The position numbers were made by a program, and so were the translations under genes. Shown here piece by piece: positions 53,898 through 63,437 of a stretch of DNA of 64,000 nucleotides (its first letter is position 1; the number at the start of each line of letters is the position of its first letter). This DNA is from Erpobdella octoculata (Eukaryota; Annelida; Clitellata; Hirudinida; Erpobdellidae). The notes under the pieces were generated by a model that worked only from the letters and a program-made list of their open reading frames with translations, ran no database searches and was not told where the DNA came from. Where the stretch lies: assembly GCA_963978895.1 (NCBI GenBank), contig OZ022244.1, positions 7,965,105-8,029,104 of the forward strand, given 5' to 3'.

Positions 53898-54644
53898 CAT
53901 AGACTCCTAGATATACCAGGACATTCAACTAACAGTCACTTTTCTACAAGTGTACGGCGGGAGGCTGGCTATAGAAACTTACAAGCATGCACGCATCTAG
54001 TGCACGCATACAGCCAGGCTAGCAGCGTGCTTTCGCTAGTTGGCCAACCTGTGTGCAGGCATACGGCATCGTACAGTAACGTGTTTGGTTGTTTAGTTTT
54101 GTGTTTAGTGTCGATCGTGTAGCTGTGTCTCTTTTCTTCGTTAAAATTGCTAAATATTATAACAAATTTGTTCAATTAATTAATATTACAATTATTTTTC
54201 CATATCTAGTTAGTATACTTTTTGTCTATAAATTGTTCAGTTAGTGTTCAACAACATAGTACGCTACGCACTAATTTTCCCTAACTTTCTGATTAGACTT
54301 TTTAGGAGACAGCGTTTTAAACGAAAAGTGGATCATAATTGAGATTGATAATAATTACAATGGTTGATTTATTTGTTCAGTTTTATGTTGCAATTAGAAT
54401 AGGAATAAATTGTTAAATTTCGGACCGAGTAGCTTTCGAAGGGTGCAACTAAACTACTAAACACTTCATTAATACTAAACTCATTAGTTGAAAATCAACC
54501 TCTTTTGTGGGGTTTCTTTATCTTAATAAAAAAAACAAATTAATAATGTATTGTTTACAAATTAATTAATATATTGTTCTTTTTTATCATGTTTGCTTAA
54601 AATTCTATTTTCAGGACATTATCTATTTTTACTGAAATTGAAGA
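53898..54644. other. AT-rich interior of the hAT-like element
   Basis: No recognisable coding motif; the frame at 53859 has no domain. Direct-repeat similarity exists between 51745-51850 and 55575-55676 (shared TGTGATCTTCCGATTG and GGATGGAGAGTT-like blocks). Confidence 0.4.
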
Positions 54645-55196
54645 ATGCATAATAAATGCAGTTCTTACGGTTGTCGAAATGAATATCATGGTTATAGTAA
54701 TGGAGGGATTATTTTGCATTCATTTCCTCGTGACCCAGAACTTCGTGAACAGTGGATTCGAGCAAATCTTCGAGAAGACTTTAAACCGTCTAAAAATTTC
54801 AAGTTGTGTTCATTACATTTCAGAGAATGTGATTTTGTGAATTGAACATCATGATAGCAATAATAGACGAAAGCATTCCGGCAGTAAGCTTGCCAAGAGT
54901 TATCTCGTCAAAAATGCTGTCCCATCGATATTTCCCAATGCGCCGTCCTACTTAACATCAACACCTTCTACACCCGGGTTTCCGCAAAAGCAGCATCAAG
55001 ATTGGGTAGTCGTCAGCTTGAAGCAGAAAGATTAGAGAAACTTTATGAAATATTTGAGACTGAAGACGATGTGAAATCACTGACTCCCTTGCAAATTAAA
55101 AATCAACTTTTAACAGAAGCAGCTACCGAGTGGATTTCAGATACTTTAGTTTGCCTCGTTACTTGGCACTCGTTAAATAAATTTTATCAACGTTGA
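54645..55196 (+). pseudogene. Second THAP-domain gene fragment
   Basis: Starts MHNKCSSYGCRNEYHGYS, continues ILHSFPRDPELREQWIRANL and KPSKNFKLCSLHFRECDF: the C-x4-C ... C-x2-H zinc ligands of a THAP domain. After a stop at 54845, another frame has KNAVPSIFPNAP (AVPSIFP signature), and a third has LEAERLEKLYEIFETEDDVK, a coiled-coil-like linker. No catalytic domain follows. It is on the opposite strand to the nested P-like element and may be a relic of an older P-type transposon in the hAT-like element. Confidence 0.7.
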
Positions 55197-55464
55197 TTAC
55201 TAGTCTTGAATACTAATCTATTGCTTGTGACTCATTGGATGCACGTGACTGTCAATCATGGGCTGTTTATCTCATGTATACCAATAAGGCGGGATAACCT
55301 TTAATTCCTGTAAGTTATTTGACTATAGAAAATTATCAATGGTGTCAAAAGTGGGATTTTGAATCCACGCCCACATTCGTGGACCAGAAGTCTCCCTAGA
55401 GTGTTTGAAGCCGCTATTAATCTAGTAGACGTGGACACACCTGATTCACATTGTTCTCGAAGGG

Positions 55465-55506
55465 CATGGAAATCTAGATATAGCATGTTATATCTAGACT
55501 TCCATG
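55465..55506. other. Near-perfect palindrome
   Basis: CATGGAA-ATCTAGATATA-GCATGT-TATATCTAGA-CTTCCATG folds into a stem of about 17 bp with a 6-base loop and one slipped base. No gene end is adjacent, so it is not assigned as a terminator. Confidence 0.7.
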
Positions 55507-56030
55507 TCAAGGGTTACATTTAATGTTCCTAATGGAGACTGTTGAACCTTTCTTGTTGTAAATAATTATAAAATATGAAGCTTCCAGCTTTTCCCAAGGG
55601 GCTACTATGCGCTTTTTACAGCTCCCTAGGATGGAGAGTTTTTTTTAAATTAAAGCGAGTGTGATCTTCCGATTGCTGCAACAGAATAGCACGCTCCGAA
55701 GCTATATAAGGAAAATGCTGAAAAATTAATATTTCTAAAATGCAGCGCTTCTCTAATTTAATTTGAACACTGCTGTTTTATTTATTTAGCATTTGAAATA
55801 AAATTGATACTGTTTACTATTTTTTGTTTATTGTTTATTTGAAATAAAGCTGATATTGTCTGTTGGTTACTACGTTGGTTTTTAAAGATAACATGCAATT
55901 GAACAAAAAGACGAATAATGAATAGTAAAAAATGACAAGACCGGCTCCGGCCCCGGCCGGATTTTGAATTATGAATCCGGCCAGAACCGGCCCCGGCCGG
56001 ATTTGAAAAACCCAAGTCCGGTGCAACCCT

Positions 56031-56031
<1 letters not shown>

Positions 56032-56117
<86 letters not shown>
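56032..56117. repeat. (AT)n microsatellite
   Basis: About 86 bp of AT with one ACATA near 56048; the left edge is the target duplication of the hAT-like element. Confidence 0.97.
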
Positions 56118-56125
<8 letters not shown>

Positions 56126-56290
56126 AAAAAATAACATAAAGTATACAAAATATTTTTTTTAAACAACGCTGGTATACTAATGTACTAAAAAGTTTAAAAT
56201 AAATTTAAAGTGTACATATTAACATTTGTTGAACAAAACGTTTTTATTTTGAAAATAAGAGCGTTGGGCGTTATCTATATATTTGAAAGA
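56118..56290. repeat. Copy of the 12978-13940 repeat family (no 5S part)
   Basis: Shared blocks AACAACGCTGGTATACTAAT, AGTGTACATATTAACATTTG and AGAGCGTTGGGCGTTATCTA with the repeat at 13 kb. Confidence 0.6.
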
Positions 56291-56693
56291 AATTTTTTTT
56301 TAAAGTGGCCCCACGGTCGAACAAGCTCCGGAGCCACTGGATATTAGAGGAAGATTAAAGGAGACAGTGAAAAAAAAGTTTTAGGTAAACTACAGAACTC
56401 CGTTTCAGATGTAGCAAGCTTGACTGCCAATGGAAGATTGTTCCACGTTTTGGGTCCAATTACTCTGAAGTATCTTGCACCAAGTGATGCTCGACGTGAA
56501 GCTAGCACGACGGGATGTCCGGAAGACGACAATCGGAGTCGTCTGCGGCCGCGGCGGAACTGATCGGTTGAAGATCCAGGCTGAGAGTGGACCATTATCG
56601 TGTAGACACTTGAAATCGAGTAACGCGATTTTAAAAACTATTCTCTCCGGTAGCCGAAGCCAGTGGAGATCATGTAGAATAGGTGTCATGTGA
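56291..56693 (-). pseudogene. L2/CR1-type LINE 3' fragment
   Basis: Minus-strand frames: MTPILHDLHWLRLPERIVFK and IALLDFKCLHDNGPL, then after a frameshift SSGHPVVLASRRASLGARYF and GPKTWNNLPLAVK. Typical C-terminal end of an L2-type polyprotein. It meets the end of the next reverse transcriptase gene at 56694. Confidence 0.75.
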
Positions 56694-58601
56694 TCAAATC
56701 AAAAAAGACAAACGTAGTGGTGTGTATTGCCAAATGTCTTTCCAAGAAAGCGAACGCTGAACATCATTTTCCCATGTCGTCCAATCTCCTTGTTGAGATA
56801 ACTCAACAAACTTAATCATTCTCTGGGACTCAATAGCTTTCTTTCTTTCCTGAATGACCAGACTTGTTCGTTCACTGGTGCTGGCTTTTGACCACCAAAT
56901 TTGATGGGTTGACCCGAGACCCCGTTTGTCCTGTTGAACTGCCCCAACTCTTTCTGTCCAACGTAAAGAGGCTTCAGCTTCTGCGATCTCCTTTCTGGCT
57001 ACCCGTTTTTTTCCGGACTTTACAAGAGGTCCCATCTCCACAATTCTTTGATCCGAAGAGTTATCCAGCATTAGTTGCGTACGGATCTTGTTTATCTTAA
57101 ACTCCTCAACCAAAGACTTCAGTGGCAACCTCAGTTTGGCAGTCTTGCTGTACAAAGCTACCAAAGTAAATCCCGGAGGCAGACCCAACCATTTCCTTGT
57201 AAATTTATTCATCCTCCATTCTAGCTTTTCCACCAATGGTAAGCTCATCTCATACATCGATAGAGGCCACAGCAATCTTGGCAACAGAACAAACTGAAGC
57301 AACCACAATTTGAACCTGCTCTGGAGTCGGGCCGCATCAATTTTTTTCATATCTTCAAATGCCGATCGGAGAACTTCGGAACACCGACCAGTGTCGTTAA
57401 GCGAATCGTCGTACCAATTTCCCAGGCTCTTAACCGGTTCTTCTCTCAATGTTGGGATCCTGTTGCCAGCAACTGAAAACGTCACGTTGTCGTCGATCTT
57501 GCCTCGTCGCAGAGATAAGCTTCTTGACTTGGTTGCCTTGAAACTCATGCCGCACCATGATAGCAGCCCACTGAATGCATCAAGAGCTCGTCGCATTGAG
57601 ATACATTTGTTTAGAACCAAAGTGGTATCATTCATGAAGGCCTTCACCGATGGCATCAAGATACCTTTGCCAACGTAAGCTTCCTCCACGCGAGAACCCA
57701 CTGCATTCAGAAGCAGCTGCATCGCTAATACGAAGAGAATGGGTGAAATTGAGCAACCCATTGCTATACCAACTTCTAACTGGAACCATTCTGTTGAACA
57801 TGAAGACGTTGACAACCTCAATTTGAAATGTCCGAAATACTGTTGCAACATTTCTATCACAAAATTTGGAACATGATGCGATCTGAAAGTTTTCCACAAC
57901 ATTTGGTGACGAACAGCTCCATAAGCATTGGCAAAGTCTAACCAGACAATGTGCAAGCTGAGACGATTATCTTTAGCTCTTTTCAATGCTTCCCAGATCA
58001 CTGACGAATGTTCGATGCATCCTGGTACTCCTGGCACTCCTCCCTTATGAACAGACCTGTCGATGTAATTGTTTTGAATTACATAGCTTGTCAGTCTCCG
58101 AGCAAGGACAGCAAAAAATATCTTTCCCTCGACGTTTAACAATGAAATTGGGCGAAACTGATATATTGCCTTTGAGTCTTTTTCTTTCGGAATAAAGATA
58201 CCTTCTGCTCTTTGCCATTCGCTTTCAATTCTTCTTCTTTCCCAAGAGCCCACGAGTAGAGAATGCAATAATCTCAATACTTCTGGGCATTTTTTGTAGA
58301 CGAGATATGGCACCCCATTTGGTCCAGGAGCAGATCTGTTTCTTGTTCTGTAGAGAAATTGAGTAACCTCAAGTAACGAAATCATTCCTTCTCTGAAAGA
58401 AAAGTTTGGAAGTGGGATTTCTGGAAGATCGGTTCTTTCTTCTAACTGCTGATCTCCACGCGGGTCACGGAATGCGGACCGAAAATATTCATCGAGCGTT
58501 GCTTTGTCTGCTTGAAGCGTTCCTGACTTGGGTGGGTCCAGTAAATTTCTTCCATATTTGAATGGGTCTTTGATGAACTGAAACCTGGCATTCCTCTGAT
58601 C
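56694..58601 (-). pseudogene. Non-LTR reverse transcriptase of an unusual lineage, 5' truncated, catalytic Asp changed
   Basis: An open frame of about 636 codons on the minus strand; the ATG at 58385 is internal, because the frame stays open to the TATG array at 58601. Order: RFQFIKDPFKYGRNLLDPPK (about 58585), TRNRSAPGPNGVPYLVYKKC, AEGIFIPKEKDSKAIYQFRP, VHKGGVPGVPGCIEHSSVIW, IVWLDFANAYGAVRHQMLW (RT motif A), VGIAMGCSISPILFVLAMQL (motif B) and AFMNDTTLVLNK at the YxDD position. The usual FMDD there is FMND, so the first catalytic Asp is Asn. The GGVPGVPGC and GCSISPILF features set it apart from the L2 and Jockey copies. I cannot place the clade with certainty (R2/HERO/Utopia-like are possibilities). 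Confidence 0.75.
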
Positions 58602-58845
58602 TGTATGTATGTATGTATGTATGTATGTATGTATGTATGTATGTATGTATGTATGTATGTATGTATGTATGTATGTATGTATGTATGTATGTATGTATGT
58701 ATGTATGTATGTATGTCTGTATGTATGTATGTATGTATGTATGTATGTATGTATGTATGTATGTATGTATGTATGTATGTATGTATGTATGTATGTATGT
58801 ATGTATGTATGTATGTATGTATGTATGTATATATATATATATATG
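58602..58845. repeat. (TATG)n array with short (AT)n end
   Basis: About 57 units with one TCTG variant near 58716, then AT to 58845. It truncates the reverse transcriptase frame. Confidence 0.98.
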
Positions 58846-59040
58846 TTTGGACGCTGTAGTGATGGTCTTAGTCATGGACTCCTAAATAAGCCGATAAAAA
58901 TTAATGTTGGAGTTTCTTCATGAATTCATATCTTCGAAAGAAATCAACTTCTGAAATGTTCTAAAACTCTATTATTTTTCGATTGGCACGGTTCTATTTC
59001 TCATTATGAACTTCGCGCAGAAAGGAGTGAAATGATAAAA
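58846..59040. other. Short unassigned stretch
   Basis: No recognisable feature. Confidence 0.4.
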
Positions 59041-59190
59041 AGTAATACGAACTTGTCACTTTCATTTCGGCTGTGTATCGTGCGCTTATACTAAATATTA
59101 TTTCTTTGTTTACTAACTGTTGTTTTAATTCTCATGGCTTCATGTAGTGATTCTCAGCAAAACGGGTGCAAGTTGCACTATGAAAACTTT

Positions 59191-59955
59191 ATTCTATTCT
59201 ATTCTATTCTTTTCTATTCTATTCTATTCTATTCTATTCTATTCTATTCTATTCTATTCTATTCTATTCTATTCTATTCTATTCTATTCTATTCTATTCT
59301 ATTCTATTCTATTCTATTCTATTCTATTCTATTCTATTCTATTCTATTCTATTCTATTCTATTCTATTCTATTCTATTCTATTCTATTCTATTCTATTCT
59401 ATTCTATTCTATTCTATTCTATTCTATTCTATTCTATTCTATTCTATTCTATTCTATTCTATTCTATTCTATTCTATTCTATTCTATTCTATTCTATTCT
59501 ATTCTATTCTATTCTATTCTATTCTATTCTATTCTATTCTATTCTATTCTATTCTATTCTATTCTATTCTATTCTATTCTATTCTATTCTATTCTATTCT
59601 ATTCTATTCTATTCTATTCTATTCTATTCTATTCTATTCTATTCTATTCTATTCTATTCTATTCTATTCTATTCTATTCTATTCTATTCTATTCTATTCT
59701 ATTCTATTCTATTCTATTCTATTCTATTCTATTCTATTCTATTCTATTCTATTCTATTCTATTCTATTCTATTCTATTCTATTCTATTCTATTCTATTCT
59801 ATTCTATTCTATTCTATTCTATTCTATTCTATTCTATTCTATTCTATTCTATTCTATTCTATTCTATTCTATTCTATTCTATTCTATTCTATTCTATTCT
59901 ATTCTATTCTATTCTATTCTATTCTATTCTATTCTATTCTATTCTATTCTATTCT
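59191..59955. repeat. (ATTCT)n pentanucleotide array, 765 bp (about 153 units)
   Basis: Essentially pure; the only deviation I see is one TTTCT at 59211-59215. It directly continues the 3' end of the minus-strand LINE (tail AATAG on that strand). The long FYSIL frames are repeat artefacts. Confidence 0.98.
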
Positions 59956-60911
59956 CTGTTTATTTGTATCGCGCAAATTTAAGCGCAGGCGCTTCACAAA
60001 TGCGCTGCGCCATTTGTTTGATAAAGAATTTAAAAAAAGTAAAATGAAAATAAAATAACAGTAAAAAATAATTAATTATCGAAAAGTACAGTCTTCAAAG
60101 ATGCTTTGAAAGTATGGAGGGAGCTTTCACAGCTTCTAAGTTGAGTTTGCAAGTTGTTCCAAGCAGTTGGAGCAGAGAAATAGAAAGTGAAGAAACCTCT
60201 CCGGCCTATTGATGTTTTTATTCTTGGCACCAGCAGATGTTGAAGCGCGGCTGAGCGAAGAGAGGTTCTCGTATCATTCATCAATGGTTTGCCGATAGCC
60301 TCGGAGAGGTAGACTGGAGCATGTCCACGAAGACTCTTGAAAGTGAGCACGTTCAATTTAAAAAGAACCCGACTCTTAACAGCCCGCCAGTGAAGTCGAC
60401 TTCGGAGGAGGTCAGTGACACTGGCTGATTTTGGCACCCGGAGAATGATCCTTGCGGCTGAGTGGAGTACATATTGAAGTTGCGTGAATAGATAAGTTGG
60501 AGAGTTTGCTAGGATGGCATTGCAGAAGTCCAAACGAGGGTGAATTAATGCTCGAACAGGAGTGTGCACCGAGCCAGGTGTAAGAGATCTTCTGAGGATG
60601 CCTATCTGCCTAAGGTGGTATTGGCAAAGCCGTACGATATTTGCAACATGTGGATGAAAGGAGAGGTCAGAACTGATTATGACACCAAGGTCACGTACGG
60701 TAGAAGAGATGTCTATCTTTGACCCAGCAATTAGTAGTGGTCCAGTTAGACATTTTTTCACTCTTCCAGAAGTTCCGAGCCAGATGATTTCAGCTTTGGC
60801 AGTGTTTAGACAAAGTCCATAAGTTAAACATCTGGCCAATAAAACAAAAACTACTTGGCGATGCGATCGTTTCAAGACTGCTCGATTAATTTCCTTGAGT
60901 AAAAGTGACAA
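59956..60911 (-). pseudogene. L2-type LINE C-terminal part and 3' end
   Basis: Frame 60911-60072 is open: LNTAKAEIIWLGTSGRVKK, STVRDLGVIISSDLSFHPHV, LIHPRLDFCNAILANSP, LHWRAVKSRVLFKLNVLTFK and RRGFFTFYFSAPTAWNNLQT. The catalytic YADD region is missing (5' truncation at about 60900). The 3' part reads GAAGCGCCTGCGCTTAAATT, TGCGCGATACAAATAAACAG and passes into (AATAG)n. Confidence 0.85.
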
Positions 60912-61044
60912 TAAATATTAGACACTGATTAATCTTACTGGTGTAGCCAGTATCATTATCACCACCACCGTTGTCGTATGCAACCGGCCATCGTAAGCTG
61001 GCTATGGAAGCATCATGACCACCACCATTGTCGTCAAAAATGAG

Positions 61045-61195
61045 TTGCTTATGGGATCAGTTGTCTATGGGATCAGTTGTTTATGGGATCAGTTTTCCGT
61101 GGGATCAGTTTTCCGTGGGATCAGTTGTCCGTGGGATCAGTTGTACTGGGATCGGTTGTCTGGGATCAGTTGTCCTGGGATCAGTTGTACTGGGA
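61045..61195. repeat. 18-19-bp minisatellite, about 9 units
   Basis: Units of GGGATCAGTTGTCCGT type (TTGTCTATGGGATCAG, TTTTCCGTGGGATCAG, TTGTCCGTGGGATCAG), the last ones shortened to about 14 bp. Confidence 0.9.
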
Positions 61196-61360
61196 TTTAC
61201 TATTTGCAATTATTATTCCTCTTATTTTAATTATTAATAATATTATTAATAAAGAAAATTAACTAATTTGCTATTATTCCTACTATTGGAAAGTTCGACG
61301 CTTTGCGGATATATTTTGAGCATACGTCATAACTCAATATAAACAAGTTGAAAATAAATA

Positions 61361-61690
61361 AATCACCGACGGGTTTTCCCAATATCAGCCATTGAAGGCT
61401 GGGTTTTTTTGTAGGCGGATTTTTCATTATCGTCCATTAAAGGTTGGGTTTTTTCGTAGGATGTTTTTCCAATATTGCTCAATAAAAGTTTTTTTTCGTA
61501 GGAGTTTTTTTTCTATATTATATGTAGGCTGTTATTTCTAAAAACATCTAATATAGGTTTTTTTCGTAGGAGGCTTTTTCACTATCACCCAATAAATATG
61601 GGTTTTTTCGTAGGCTGTTTTTTCCAATATCACCCATTAAAGGTTTTTTTTTGTAGGCAGATTTTCTAAAATCATCCAATCAAAGAGAAG
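61361..61690. repeat. ~50-55-bp degenerate tandem repeat, about 6 units
   Basis: Each unit contains GGTTTTTTCGTAGG and TTTTTCCAATATCACCCATT-like segments (near 61370, 61430, 61480, 61560, 61600, 61650). Confidence 0.75.
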
Positions 61691-61944
61691 ACCATTTTAA
61701 AACGTGTTCAAGTAAAAAATCATCAGCTACTGGCTAAAATAGTCACACGCAAAGTTATTACTATAATAGCGCATTGGTGTTGTTTTTGAGCTTAGAATGC
61801 AATTTGAGTGCGAGTACCTTTACTATTAATAGATAAAAACTCACACGCTTCGCGCGCAAAGCGTGCGTCAAGTGCTGGTTTAGTAAGAGCGCACGATACA
61901 CAGCCGAAATGAAAGTGACAAGTTCGTATTACTCTATATCAATT

Positions 61945-62043
61945 TATGATCCACGACAGAAAGCACTTAGGTGCTTCCTACATACAGCTATTTCATTCTT
62001 AAAACACTTGGTGTAAAGGACTATAAATTATTATATATAAACA
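61945..62043. repeat. Dispersed repeat, copy 2 (first at 15760-15930)
   Basis: TGATCCACGACAGAAAGCAC, GTGCTTCCTACATACAGC and AAAACACTTGGTGTAAAGGA, followed by AT-rich sequence. Confidence 0.55.
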
Positions 62044-62148
62044 TCTATATATATTATTATAATAGTAGACCACGTCACTCACTTACTGATTCTGTCACGC
62101 TTACGCAATTAGTCGTATAGTAGTTATTAAATACAATTTTTTTATCAT

Positions 62149-62151
<3 letters not shown>
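62044..62151 (+). mobile_element. 5' end of Helitron D
   Basis: Begins 5'-TCTATATATATTATTATAAT, then GTCACTCACTTACTGATTCT and GTCACGCTTACGCAATTAGT, shared with the 5' end of Helitron C (minus, 40990-40905). Helitrons begin with TC. The element continues past an inserted hAT-like element to the window end. Confidence 0.7.

Positions 62152-62192
<41 letters not shown>
62152..62192. repeat. (AT)n microsatellite, left of hAT-like insertion
   Basis: About 41 bp of pure AT; its continuation on the other side of the insertion is 63334-63362. Confidence 0.95.
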
Positions 62193-62196
<4 letters not shown>

Positions 62197-63329
62197 GATG
62201 GGAATCGAACCCAAAATTAGATGTTCGAGTTCGGTTCGGTTGATCATTTTTGGGTTCGGGTTCGGTTCGGGTTCGGTCCCTTTTGGGTTCGAGTTCGGTT
62301 CGGGTTCGGTTGCTATGGGGTTCGAGTTCAGTTCGGGTTCGGTTGCTGTGGGGTTCGAGTTCGGTTCGACTTTTATTCGAGTTCGAATGTAATCGACCAG
62401 TTAAAGTTTGTTCGAGTTTAGCTCGAAATGTGATGACTATTGATTGAGTTTAGCTCAATTTTTTAATACACAAATAATAGGTACATTTATTTTAACATTA
62501 TTTAAAATAAGAACAAATCAGAAATTGTAATTGTATTTTAAAAATATTAGTTGCTCTTTCAAAATCTGTTGAATGCAAATAAATTAAATGTAAAAAATAA
62601 AAGTATTTTAAATAGCACCGTACTTATAAAAATATTTTAAATAACACTATAATTATAGTCCCAAACTGTAATGACTTTGAATGTTATAATAGTTTAATAG
62701 ACATAATTTAAATTTAATCATTTCATCTTTACCATCTTCAAAAGGCAAACACACTTGAAACTATTCCAAATATGACTCTTTGTCCATGTCGCATCTACTA
62801 ATCGCGCCTGATTTTGAGACACCAGCTTATCAAAGTTTTTACAATCATTTCTAACTTTCGCTATATCAAGTTTTTTCGATGGAGAAGAAACAATGATACA
62901 ATCCATTATAAATTATTGAATAGAAATGCCGCCGCTTATAACAATGAAAACAATAACAAAACAAATAACGCTGGTCCGTTTTTTCTTTTTCATAGATAAA
63001 AAAGCAAAGAAAAATAATCAAATAAGTGATATTAAAAAGCTTGGCCCAAGATTGTCATTTAATTTTCTAGGTTGGCTTTTTTTAATTTTGTTCAGATGAT
63101 GTTTTAACTGGGTTCGAGTTCGGTTCGAGTTCGACCATTAATGGGTTCGAGTTCGGTTCGAGTTCGACCATTAATGGGTTCGAGTTCGGTTCGAGTTCGA
63201 CCGTCATTGGGTTCGAGTTCGGTTCGAGTTCGGTGCATAAAAATTTGGGTTCGTTCGAGTTCGGTTCGAAATGCTAAAATGTGGGTTCGAGTTCGAAAAG
63301 TTCGGTTCGAGTTCGTTTCGATTCCCATC

Positions 63330-63333
<4 letters not shown>
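62193..63333. mobile_element. hAT-like element with GGTTCGAGTTCG repeats, 1141 bp
   Basis: TIR TAGAGATGGGAATCGAA at the left, its complement TTCGATTCCCATCTCTA at the right; ATATATAT on both sides. GGTTCGAGTTCGGTTCGG-type repeats fill 62226-62400 and 63108-63320, the right block as a 34-bp tandem unit. No protein recognised. Inserted in the AT array of the Helitron D leader. Confidence 0.82.
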
Positions 63334-63364
<31 letters not shown>

Positions 63365-63437
63365 TTTTGTTTTTCCTTTTAATTAAGTTCACATTTTAAT
63401 AATTGAGTATATGTTTTTAAACAAAATATCTCTTAAT
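63334..63437 (+). other. Helitron D leader after the hAT-like insertion
   Basis: A short AT array (to 63362), then TTAGTTTTGTTTTTCCTTTT and TATATGTTTTTAAACAAAAT, matching the leader of Helitron C. In Helitron C an ATG lies in ACAAAATGTCTCTTAATATG; here it is ATA, so the start moves to 63438. Confidence 0.7.

Larger units (their letters stand above)
59041..61933. mobile_element. Element with 46-bp inverted repeats, 2893 bp
   Basis: AGTAATACGAACTTGTCACT... at 59041-59086 is matched inversely at 61888-61933 (...AGTGACAAGTTCGTATTACT), apparently without mismatch over 46 bp. No clear target duplication. The interior holds an L2 LINE insertion with its (ATTCT)n tail, an 18-bp minisatellite and a ~55-bp GTAGG tandem repeat; no transposase is visible. 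Superfamily unknown. Confidence 0.7.

Noticed and set aside
55465..55506. Palindrome as a transcription terminator
   Set aside because: No T-run and no adjacent gene end; eukaryotic context makes a Rho-independent terminator irrelevant.
59134..60058. Long open frames of FYSIL/YSILF repeats
   Set aside because: They are translations of the (ATTCT)n array; no start context, domain or non-repeat coding sequence.
62226..62410. GGTTCGAGTTC words resembling tRNA B boxes (also 63108-63320)
   Set aside because: They form a minisatellite inside a hAT-like element, with no A box or cloverleaf.
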